Shown here: positions 23,270 to 30,111 of the stretch, one piece after another
How the letters are laid out: each line of letters opens with the position of its first letter
How positions within the stretch are numbered: the first letter of the stretch is position 1
Assembly (NCBI GenBank): GCA_017532145.1
Contig: JAFXJR010000085.1
Span: 1-33,502 of the forward strand
Direction of reading: 5' to 3'
DNA length: 33,502 bases
From: Lachnospiraceae bacterium
GTDB taxonomy: Bacteria; Bacillota; Clostridia; Lachnospirales; Lachnospiraceae
Program-made: the position numbers and the translations under genes
The notes under the pieces: generated by a model
What the model saw: the letters and a program-made list of their open reading frames with translations, nothing else
What the model was told of the DNA's origin: nothing
The model's database searches: none

Positions 23270-23987
23270 ATCGCAGTTCCTTCTTCATTAAGCATTCCTT
23301 TATCATAGATAGCATTTTTTTCAATAAGCCTATTATTGTCTTTGTCATCTGCTTACTCCCCAAAAAGAGCAGGATAGTGACTCCTATACAAATCAGTCCT
23401 GTTCCTAAGAAGAAGATACCTTGTATTGGATTACCGGAAAATACAAGAGCAACTCCGCTTATGATTCCTCCGATAGCAGCGGCAGCAAAGGAAAAATCCA
23501 CAGCATATAGAACAGCAATCACTGACCATAGTACAAGATAGATGGATATAAGGATGAGGATGGCTGCAAAAAGAAGGGACAACCACAATGGAGAGCCTAA
23601 AAGGAGTAATAAAAACTCCCAGACCTGGAATGTCCGATTAGGCTTTACTCTGGATTTTACCAATTTCGGTAAAGGAATTTCTCCCACTATCTGAGAAGCA
23701 ATCTCATCCATAGAGCCTATAGCAGCTATGGCTTCTGCTTCGGTCAATCCATCCTCCATTCTATCCTCAATGATTTCACTGTAATAATCTAAGGAGCGAG
23801 ATATATCATCCTGTGGTAATCCGGAAATTCTCTGATAAAGAAGGGAGAGAAATTCTGATTTAGTGGTTACAGGCTGTTGGGTTAAGGCTTGTGCTGTCGC
23901 AGATGACTCTGTGACAGACGATTTAGTTGTAGCTTGATTGGCTGTCGGTTGATGAATGACAACTGGATTTTTGGTAACTTGACTCAT
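23241..23987 (-). CDS. DUF1700 family membrane protein with an unusual N-terminal extension
   Basis: A 248-residue protein starting at the ATG at 23987, with GGGGGAA upstream. Residues 1-42 are a low-complexity Ser/Thr/Gln/Ala stretch (for example ATTKSSVTESSATAQALTQQ). The normal DUF1700 start comes after it: KSEFLSLLYQRISGLPQDDI, YYSEIIEDRMEDGLTEAEAI, then AIGSMDEIASQI. Four or so hydrophobic helices follow between about 120 and 220, then a basic tail. The DUF1700 N-terminal helical part faces the cytoplasm. The protein is coupled by overlap to both PadR (65 bp) and DUF4097 (29 bp) and probably works with them in envelope stress sensing. The extension is not usual for the family in my recollection. 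Confidence 0.85.
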   Translation of the reverse strand: MSQVTKNPVVIHQPTANQATTKSSVTESSATAQALTQQPVTTKSEFLSLLYQRISGLPQDDISRSLDYYSEIIEDRMEDGLTEAEAIAAIGSMDEIASQIVGEIPLPKLVKSRVKPNRTFQVWEFLLLLLGSPLWLSLLFAAILILISIYLVLWSVIAVLYAVDFSFAAAAIGGIISGVALVFSGNPIQGIFFLGTGLICIGVTILLFLGSKQMTKTIIGLLKKMLSMIKECLMKKELRYERKEHCMD

Positions 23988-24297
23988 GCTTGTTCCCCCT
24001 GACGATAAATTGATAAATGGATAAAATTTCATTCCATTCTGCTTTAAATGCTTCAATACGGTTTAGTCCTAATGGAGTAATATGGTAATATTTTCTAAGT
24101 CTGCCGTTATGCTCCGTCGTCTGTACGGTTAGAAGCTTTGCCGTTTCTAAGCGTCTGAGAATCGGGTAAAGTGTGGATTCTGAGATTTCCACAAAAGGCT
24201 TCATATCTTTGATGATTTGGTAGCCATAGGAAGCTTCATTTTTGATAGCAGCAAGTACACATACATCCAAAAGACCTCTTTTTAACTGGATATCCAT
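23923..24297 (-). CDS. PadR family transcriptional regulator
   Basis: A 124-residue winged-helix regulator. The core is DIQLKRGLLDVCVLAAIKN, SYGYQIIKDM, SESTLYPILRRLETAKLL and GRLRKYYHITPLGLNRIE, the textbook PadR pattern, followed by a short dimerisation helix. The start at 24297 follows AAGGGAGGT; the longer frame to 24333 would run into the operator. After FIVRGNKHE, where similar proteins end, there is an extra Ser/Gln-rich tail that overlaps the DUF1700 start region in another frame. It heads the three-gene minus-strand operon and lies next to a perfect palindromic operator, so it likely represses its own operon. Confidence 0.93.
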   Translation of the reverse strand: MDIQLKRGLLDVCVLAAIKNEASYGYQIIKDMKPFVEISESTLYPILRRLETAKLLTVQTTEHNGRLRKYYHITPLGLNRIEAFKAEWNEILSIYQFIVRGNKHESSYQKSSCHSSTDSQSSYN

Positions 24298-24316
24298 TAA
24301 ATACCTCCCTTTGCAT

Positions 24317-24349
24317 AATACTATATTATACATAGTATTATTCTGTCAA
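24317..24349 (-). promoter_or_regulatory. Promoter and perfect palindromic operator of the PadR operon
   Basis: On the minus strand TTGACA (24344-24349) lies 18 bases ahead of a TATAGT -10 box. Two perfect 8-bp arms, AATACTAT (24317-24324) and ATAGTATT (24332-24339), separated by seven bases, span the -10 region. This size and placement fit a PadR dimer site. Confidence 0.65.
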
Positions 24350-24461
24350 CAAAATTTTTTAGCAAAGATAAAGCTGTTTCAATGATAAACCTTATATGTA
24401 CTTCAAATAAAGTACTTTTCAGACATTCGTTATTAATTTTCCTATTTTTACAGAATATTTA

Positions 24462-24490
24462 TTGTATAAATCTGATAAATAGAATATAAT
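24462..24490 (+). promoter_or_regulatory. Probable promoter of the alpha-amylase gene
   Basis: TTGTAT (24462-24467) and a consensus TATAAT (24485-24490) are 17 bases apart. Transcription would start at about 24497, so the whole family 1 copy D (24506-24712) would be in the 5' untranslated region. The rest of the 24350-24505 gap is A+T rich with no other feature. Confidence 0.55.
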
Positions 24491-24505
24491 AGAAACAATA
24501 ACGAC

Positions 24506-24712
24506 ATAATATGATGCTAGGGTCAAAAGGTCATCTGTTTTCTTGCTTGCATGAAAATAGATGACTTTGGGACTCACAAAACATGAGAAAGTAGCCATTT
24601 TTCGTAGAAAAATGTGCGGATTTCGAATTTTTTAGGATTTCGTGAGCGTGAAACGCGAAGAAATCCGTAAGCATCAAGGGGTCAAATACTTTTGACCCCA
24701 ACATCATAATAT
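24506..24712 (-). repeat. Family 1 palindromic element, copy D (reverse orientation)
   Basis: A 207-bp copy in the opposite orientation to the other three, with both ends intact (ATAATATGATGCTAGGGTC and GACCCCAACATCATAATAT). H3 is perfect (CATTTTTC/GAAAAATG with a TAC loop), H1 nearly so. It ends seven bases before the AAGGAGGG site of the amylase gene. Together with the promoter at 24462-24490 this makes it a long structured leader. Confidence 0.85.
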
Positions 24713-24734
24713 GCAGATAAGGAGGGATTGTAAA

Positions 24735-26378
24735 ATGGCATGGTATGATGAGGCAGTATTTTACCATATTTACCCTTTAGGAATGGCAGGAGCACCAAAA
24801 GAGAATGATTATGGACAACCAGTAGAAAGATTGAATAAGCTTTTGCCATGGATTTCTCACATAAAAAAGATTAATTGTAACGCAATCTATATTGGTCCTT
24901 TGTTTGAATCGGTAGGACATGGTTATGAAACAACGGATTACAGAAAATTAGATAGTCGTTTGGGAACAAATGAAACCTTGAAAAATTTTGTAACAGAATG
25001 TCATGCACAGGGAATTAAAGTAATTTTCGATGGAGTATTTAATCATACAGGACGTGATTTCTTTGCCTTTAAGGACATTAAGGCAAACAGAGAAAATTCT
25101 GCTTACAAGGACTGGTACTGTAAGGTGAATTTCTGGGGTGACAATTCATTTCATGATGGATTTGGCTATGAAAACTGGGGGGGCTATGACTTACTGGTTA
25201 AATTAAATCAGAAAAATCCTGAAGTTATTGCTTATATCTGCGATGTTATCCGTTTCTGGGTGGATGAATTTGATGTAGATGGAATACGTTTGGATGCAGC
25301 TGACGTACTGGATTTTGATTTTATGAAAGCGCTTCGCCAGACAGCCAATGAAGTAAAACCGGAGTTCTGGCTGATGGGTGAAGTAATCCATGGAGATTAT
25401 ACACAGTGGGCAAATGCAGATACTTTGCATTCGGTAACAAACTATAATCTTCATAAAGCACTTTATTCCGGTTATAATGACCATAATTTTTTTGAAATTG
25501 CACATACAGTAAAGCGACTTTATGAAATGGGAGGAAGCAGACCGGATGGGTTGAAGTTGTACAACTTTGTGGATAATCATGATGTGGAGCGTATTATATC
25601 CAAATTGAACAGTAAAGCTGGATTTGTACCGGTTTATATTATGTTATACACTTTACCGGGGATTCCTTCCGTTTATTATGGCTCAGAATTTGGTATGGAG
25701 GGCAGAAAAGGGCAGGGAGCAGAAGCAGATACACCACTTCGTCCGGAACTCGTATATGAAGATTGTAGCCAAAAGGCAGCAGACAATGAATATGTAAAAT
25801 TTATTACTGCATTAGGAAATATCAGGCAGCAGGTAAAAGAGTTAAGTTATGGTGATTATAAAGAGCTTATGCTTACAAACAGACAGTATGCCTATTCCAG
25901 AACCTATCAGGGTTCCAGCGTGATTGTTATGGTAAACAACGATGATAATGCTTATACAATCAGTGTATCAGCAAACGGAGAATATACTGGTGCATTATCT
26001 GGCAGAAAAATTTCTGCTAATGGTACTTTATCTGCCGAAATTGCAGGAAACTCTGGTGAAATTTGGATTCCGGCAACGAGTGCCACATTGGATATTCCGG
26101 TGGTTGAGGTACCAAAGGTGAAAGAAGCCGAGAAGGAGTCACGGGAAGTAAAGGCAGAAGAAGTACAGGAAATAAAAGAGGTGGCAGAACCGGTTGAAGC
26201 AGTTCAGGAAAATCCTCTTAACTTAAATAAAGCCTATGAAGAAATGACAGTACAAGAATTACAGGAAGTTATCCTGGGAAAGATGCGGAAAAATGGTCCT
26301 GTTACCGATCAGATGAAAAAAGATGTAGCAGATAATACTCATCATGGCTCATTGGTTACCTGGGCAAAAAGTTTTTAA
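24735..26378 (+). CDS. Alpha-amylase family glycoside hydrolase (GH13), cytoplasmic, with C-terminal extension
   Basis: A 547-residue enzyme from the ATG at 24735 (AAGGAGGG nine bases upstream). All GH13 regions are visible: DGVFNHTGRD (99-108), GIRLDAADV with nucleophile Asp187, GEVIHGDY with acid/base Glu216, and FVDNHD with Asp283. There is no signal peptide, so it acts inside the cell on short maltodextrins or similar glucans. The beta-sandwich domain C follows (to about 455). Then comes a charged Glu/Lys/Val linker (EVPKVKEAEKESREVKAEEV, about 456-496) and a helical 50-residue tail (MTVQELQEVILGKMRKNGPV...WAKSF) not usual for GH13 enzymes. It is a single gene, followed by an inverted repeat. 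Confidence 0.93.
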   Translation: MAWYDEAVFYHIYPLGMAGAPKENDYGQPVERLNKLLPWISHIKKINCNAIYIGPLFESVGHGYETTDYRKLDSRLGTNETLKNFVTECHAQGIKVIFDGVFNHTGRDFFAFKDIKANRENSAYKDWYCKVNFWGDNSFHDGFGYENWGGYDLLVKLNQKNPEVIAYICDVIRFWVDEFDVDGIRLDAADVLDFDFMKALRQTANEVKPEFWLMGEVIHGDYTQWANADTLHSVTNYNLHKALYSGYNDHNFFEIAHTVKRLYEMGGSRPDGLKLYNFVDNHDVERIISKLNSKAGFVPVYIMLYTLPGIPSVYYGSEFGMEGRKGQGAEADTPLRPELVYEDCSQKAADNEYVKFITALGNIRQQVKELSYGDYKELMLTNRQYAYSRTYQGSSVIVMVNNDDNAYTISVSANGEYTGALSGRKISANGTLSAEIAGNSGEIWIPATSATLDIPVVEVPKVKEAEKESREVKAEEVQEIKEVAEPVEAVQENPLNLNKAYEEMTVQELQEVILGKMRKNGPVTDQMKKDVADNTHHGSLVTWAKSF

Positions 26379-26385
26379 TCTGGTG

Positions 26386-26436
26386 AAGAAAGTCGCCCGC
26401 TTTAGGCATACCGATGGCTAAGAGGTCGACTTTCTT
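26386..26436 (+). terminator. Inverted repeat after the amylase gene, possible terminator
   Basis: A perfect 10-bp pair, AAGAAAGTCG (26386-26395) and CGACTTTCTT (26427-26436), with a 31-base loop, begins eight bases after the amylase stop. A short CTGCTTTT run follows 14 bases on. The long loop and weak U-run make termination uncertain. Confidence 0.4.
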
Positions 26437-26487
26437 GTTCATCTGCTTTTAGCAACATAAGAAGAAATAGAGGAGGCATCAAGGATT

Positions 26488-29400
26488 ATGGAATATAAGA
26501 AAATAGTTATACTGCTTGGCTTGAGTGTCATCCTTGGTCGTTCACCTTTAGAGGTGTATGGTGGGGAGATTTTAGCAGGAGATAACCGACAGGATAGCCA
26601 GATAGCAGTAACAATAATGGAGGATATGGTTGTAGATAAGTATGCACCACTTTTGGTTTCTAATCTGCATAAAAATAATTATACTTATTATTGGGCTCAG
26701 GTGATGGATTCCTATCTGGTACACCATCAGGATGGCAGCTTTACCAGAATACAGTACGCAAATGGGATGGTTTACATAGAAGAATATGACAGTGATTTTA
26801 TGCTTGTGTCGGGAAAAACCTTGCAGGGAGAACTTCCAAGATTTGGAGGATTTTATAACGATGGCAGCCATTATTATCTGGTATTTGGACAGGATAATCC
26901 GGAGGAAGATGATAATCAAGAGGTAATTCGTGTGATAAAGTATACTCATCAATGGAAGCGAGTCGGAGATGCTCCTGTATATGGAGCAAATACTACTGTT
27001 CCTTTTGATGCCGGAAGCTTACGGATGGTTGCCAGCGGGGGAGCCTTGTATATCCGAACCTCCCATGAAATGTACCAGAGTGATGACGGCTATAATCACC
27101 AATCCTGTATGACGATAAAGGTAGATACAGAGGGTATGATGGTGGAAGATATTGCCTATGAAGTACAAAATAGCAGTGCAGGGTATATCAGCCATTCCTT
27201 TAATCAGTTTATTAAGGTGGATGAGGGAAATTTAATTACGCTGGATCATGGAGATGCTCATCCTCGTTCTGCGGTACTTTCCAAATATAATGGGGATCGG
27301 CTGGGGATTTGGAACAGTGTAACTACAGTAAATACATTGAAGTATGCAGGAAATGTAGGAGCTAATAATACCAATGCTACTTTGGGAGGATTTGAGATAT
27401 CAAATACTGCTTATCTAACAGCAGGAAGCTCCGGTTCACAGGATGGTACCAGTCAGCAGACCAATAAAAATATCTATATTACGGTAACTCCTAAGACAAA
27501 TTTTACAGATGAGGGAACTACGCTTATCTGGCTGACAGATTATGCCGACAGTAATCTTACCTGTAGTAATCCTCAATTAGTGGAAATCAGCAAAGACAGA
27601 TACTTAGTGTTATGGGAAGAACATACAGCAGAGAAGGGAAATTATATCAAGTATGTCTTTATTGATGGGAAAGGAGAGCTGATAGGAGAGGTATATGAGG
27701 GTAATGCCCAGTTATCAGACTGTCAGCCTATATATGATGGAACAAATGTGGTGTGGTATGTAACAGATGGAGCGGAACTGAAATTCTATACTATTCATGC
27801 AGAAAATGGAGATTTTAAAGAAAAACCAGAAGAAATGGAACCTGTAGTGGAAAGTATCTCTTTGAATCAAAACTCACTTAGTTTGTCTGTAGGAGAAACT
27901 GTACAGCTGACAGTCAGCTATCAGCCTGAAGATGCTATAATAGACAGAGCAGTATCCTGGAACAGTACAGATGAAAAGGTTGCTGCTGTAGATGCAGAAG
28001 GAAGGGTGACTGCACGGGGAGCAGGTACTGCAGAGATTCAGGCAGTTACGGATAATGGAAAAAGGGCAAGCTGTCAGGTAACAGTGAAGAAAGAAACAGA
28101 TTCAGAAACCACACCAGGAGACAATACCGGGGACGATATACCCAGTGGAGACAATACCGGGGATAATACGACCAGTGGAGACAATACCGGGGATGATATA
28201 CCCAGTGGAGATAATACCGGGGACGATACGACCAGCGGAGATAATACCGGGGATGATACACCCAGTGGAGACAATACCGGGGATGATACGCCCAGCGGAG
28301 ACAATACCGGAGACGATACGCCCAGCGGAGACAATACCGGAGACGATACGCCCAGTGGAGACAATACCGGAGACGATACGCCCAGTGGAGACAATACCGG
28401 AGACGATACGACCAGCGGAGACAATACCGGGGATAATACACCCAGCGGAGACAATACCGGGGACGATATACCCAGTGGAGACAATACCGGAGACGATACG
28501 CCCAGTGGAGACAATACCGGGAATGATACGACCAGTGGAGACAATACCGGAGATGATACACCCAGTGGAGACAATACCGGAGACGATACGCCCAGTGGAG
28601 ACAATACCGGAGACGATACGACCAGCGGAGACAATACCGGGGATGATACGCCCAGTGAAGACAATACCGGAGACGATACGATCAGCGGAGACAATAGCTC
28701 GGATAATCCTGCACCAGAAATAAATCCTTCGGATTCTGTATCTACGGTAGTAGAAAAGAATTGGATTTTTACGGATGTATTAAAACAGAAGGGTCATTGG
28801 AAATATGAGAGTGTAAAACATGTCTATAATAGGGATATTATGGGAGCAATTACAGGAACTACTTTGTTTCAGCCGGATCATCAATTAACCAGAGCTATGT
28901 TTGCCACTGTGCTTTATCGTATGGCAGGAGAACCATGGGTAGGCTACCAGAGCAGATTTTCGGATGTGGAAGCAGGAAAGTGGTATACCAATGCCATTCT
29001 TTGGGCGAATGAAAAGGGTATTGTTAATGGCTATAGTGATGGACGATACGGTATTAATGACAATATTACCCGTGAACAGATTGCCAAGATGCTCTGTCTG
29101 TATGGAGAATCTGCAGGCTATAAGGTAAGTGGCAGAGCCTCTATAGATTCATTTACAGATGTTGCAAATGTCAGCAGCTGGGCAGTAGAATATTTCCAAT
29201 GGGCAGTGGATACAGAAATGATTAGTGGAAAACCAAATGGAGATGGTTCTTTTCGACTGGATGCAAAAGGACAGGCTACCAGAGCAGAATGTGCTAAGAT
29301 GCTGAAAATGTTTATGGAAAAATATAATCATAAAATTCCGCTCTCTTTATCTAAGGTATCTTTGATAGCATCGTATAAGACGGAGAATAATACAGAAGCA

Positions 29401-29730
29401 ATTACAGATAAAAAAGGAAATTCCTATCATCATGCGGTAAGTTATGATACTTCATGGAATGCTTATGCAGAATATAAGCTGGATGGAAAATTCACTAAGC
29501 TAAGTGGACGATTTTTTGTTTCTCCGGCAGCTTCATCCGGTAAAAATATTACCATAGCTATTTATCAGGATGGAAAAAGAGTTTTTTTAAAGGAAGGAAT
29601 AACTGAGACCTCCGAACCGATTCAGGTAGAGTTGGATGTAACCAATGGGCAGACGTTAAGGATTGAAACGAAAAATAAAGGTACCTATGACCATGGATGG
29701 TTACGTTTTGTGGATACATCCTTACGATAA
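26488..29730 (+). CDS. Large surface protein: signal peptide, BIG2 domain, 20 x 10-residue repeats, three SLH domains, C-terminal domain
   Basis: A 1080-residue exported protein. Residues 1-26 form a signal peptide (KKIVILLGLSVILG core). About 27-450 is a beta-rich, propeller-like region with recurring W and G. About 453-535 is a BIG2 Ig-like domain (SISLNQNSLSLSVGETVQLTV, AAVDAEGRVTARGAGTAEIQA). Residues 544-743 are twenty repeats of GDNTGDDTPS type, an acidic flexible stalk. Three SLH domains start at about 759, 824 and 889 (the second has FSDVEAGKWYTNAILWANEK, GYSDGRYG and ITREQIAKML) and would tether it to cell-wall polymers. About 958-1080 resembles an NPCBM/NEW2 carbohydrate-binding module (DTSWNAYAEYKLDGKFTKL). 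The SLH block is internal rather than terminal. GAGGAGG sets the start. Ligand unknown. Confidence 0.9.
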   Translation: MEYKKIVILLGLSVILGRSPLEVYGGEILAGDNRQDSQIAVTIMEDMVVDKYAPLLVSNLHKNNYTYYWAQVMDSYLVHHQDGSFTRIQYANGMVYIEEYDSDFMLVSGKTLQGELPRFGGFYNDGSHYYLVFGQDNPEEDDNQEVIRVIKYTHQWKRVGDAPVYGANTTVPFDAGSLRMVASGGALYIRTSHEMYQSDDGYNHQSCMTIKVDTEGMMVEDIAYEVQNSSAGYISHSFNQFIKVDEGNLITLDHGDAHPRSAVLSKYNGDRLGIWNSVTTVNTLKYAGNVGANNTNATLGGFEISNTAYLTAGSSGSQDGTSQQTNKNIYITVTPKTNFTDEGTTLIWLTDYADSNLTCSNPQLVEISKDRYLVLWEEHTAEKGNYIKYVFIDGKGELIGEVYEGNAQLSDCQPIYDGTNVVWYVTDGAELKFYTIHAENGDFKEKPEEMEPVVESISLNQNSLSLSVGETVQLTVSYQPEDAIIDRAVSWNSTDEKVAAVDAEGRVTARGAGTAEIQAVTDNGKRASCQVTVKKETDSETTPGDNTGDDIPSGDNTGDNTTSGDNTGDDIPSGDNTGDDTTSGDNTGDDTPSGDNTGDDTPSGDNTGDDTPSGDNTGDDTPSGDNTGDDTPSGDNTGDDTTSGDNTGDNTPSGDNTGDDIPSGDNTGDDTPSGDNTGNDTTSGDNTGDDTPSGDNTGDDTPSGDNTGDDTTSGDNTGDDTPSEDNTGDDTISGDNSSDNPAPEINPSDSVSTVVEKNWIFTDVLKQKGHWKYESVKHVYNRDIMGAITGTTLFQPDHQLTRAMFATVLYRMAGEPWVGYQSRFSDVEAGKWYTNAILWANEKGIVNGYSDGRYGINDNITREQIAKMLCLYGESAGYKVSGRASIDSFTDVANVSSWAVEYFQWAVDTEMISGKPNGDGSFRLDAKGQATRAECAKMLKMFMEKYNHKIPLSLSKVSLIASYKTENNTEAITDKKGNSYHHAVSYDTSWNAYAEYKLDGKFTKLSGRFFVSPAASSGKNITIAIYQDGKRVFLKEGITETSEPIQVELDVTNGQTLRIETKNKGTYDHGWLRFVDTSLR
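28117..28716 (+). repeat. Tandem repeat, 20 units of 30 bp, within the surface protein gene
   Basis: The unit is GGAGACAATACCGGGGACGA followed by TACGCCCAGT-like bases, with synonymous and T/I, D/N changes; the last unit (28687-28716) is degenerate. The 30-bp period preserves frame, so copy number can change by slippage or recombination without disrupting the gene. The period also keeps one other forward and two reverse frames open for 170-205 codons. Confidence 0.95.
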
Positions 29731-29753
29731 AAAATCTTATGGCAAAAATAAAA

Positions 29754-29839
29754 GTAATTATTCAGTAAAGCTGTGTGCTGTGCTGACTGTAGGGAAATGT
29801 AGTGGTAATAACGTAACGGTGAGGGTACTGAACAGTTAC
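29754..29839 (+). repeat. Family 3 repeat, best copy, upstream of the serine recombinase
   Basis: An 86-bp element with imperfect terminal inverted repeats: GTAATTATTCAGTA at the left and TACTGAACAGTTAC at the right. Between them is the conserved core GTGCTGACTGTAGGGAAATG followed by TAGTGGTAA. It begins 24 bases after the surface protein stop. Confidence 0.7.
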
Positions 29840-29843
29840 CAAT

Positions 29844-29895
29844 AAAAAAGTACTAACAGAAGTAGTATTATTCTTCTGCTGGTACTTTTTTCTTT
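29844..29895 (+). terminator. Rho-independent terminator, likely bidirectional
   Basis: The arms at 29844-29862 (AAAAAAGTACTAACAGAAG) and 29873-29891 (CTTCTGCTGGTACTTTTTT) pair over 19 positions with one G-T wobble and one mismatch, loop ten bases, followed by more T residues. It would end transcription of the surface protein gene. Confidence 0.85.
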
Positions 29896-29912
29896 TTTAT
29901 CCTGTATAGCTG

Positions 29913-29990
29913 AATCGAGGAAGTTCTCCACTTCAAGCACGCTGAGTGCAAGCCTGTCCTGTGATAAGCAAGCAGTGAATCTCCGCTTTG
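29913..29990 (+). repeat. Family 2 repeat, shortened copy, upstream of the recombinase
   Basis: The left half AATCGAGGAAGTTCTCCACT and TCAAGCACGCTGAGTGC, then the right half GATAAGCAAGCAGTGAATCT and CCGCTTTG, occur in the same order as in 16826-16955 with the central palindrome deleted. The remaining bases to the recombinase start (29991-30111) show no gene. Confidence 0.5.
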
Positions 29991-30111
29991 GCTAAAGGTT
30001 ACCGTATAGGAAATAAATGGGGTATAAGACAAGCTGATTATGGAATAAAATGAAAGAATAAGAAAGACAGTTACCACAAAACAATATCATTCAGAAAGGG
30101 GTGTAATCAAT

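Noticed and set aside
3356..24712. CRISPR array interpretation of the dispersed repeats
   Set aside because: Copies are ~200 bp, kilobases apart, in both orientations, with no regular spacers or cas genes.
28046..28723. Long open frames on both strands across the 30-bp repeat
   Set aside because: They arise because a 30-bp unit without stops stays open in several frames; the SLH protein frame is the real one.
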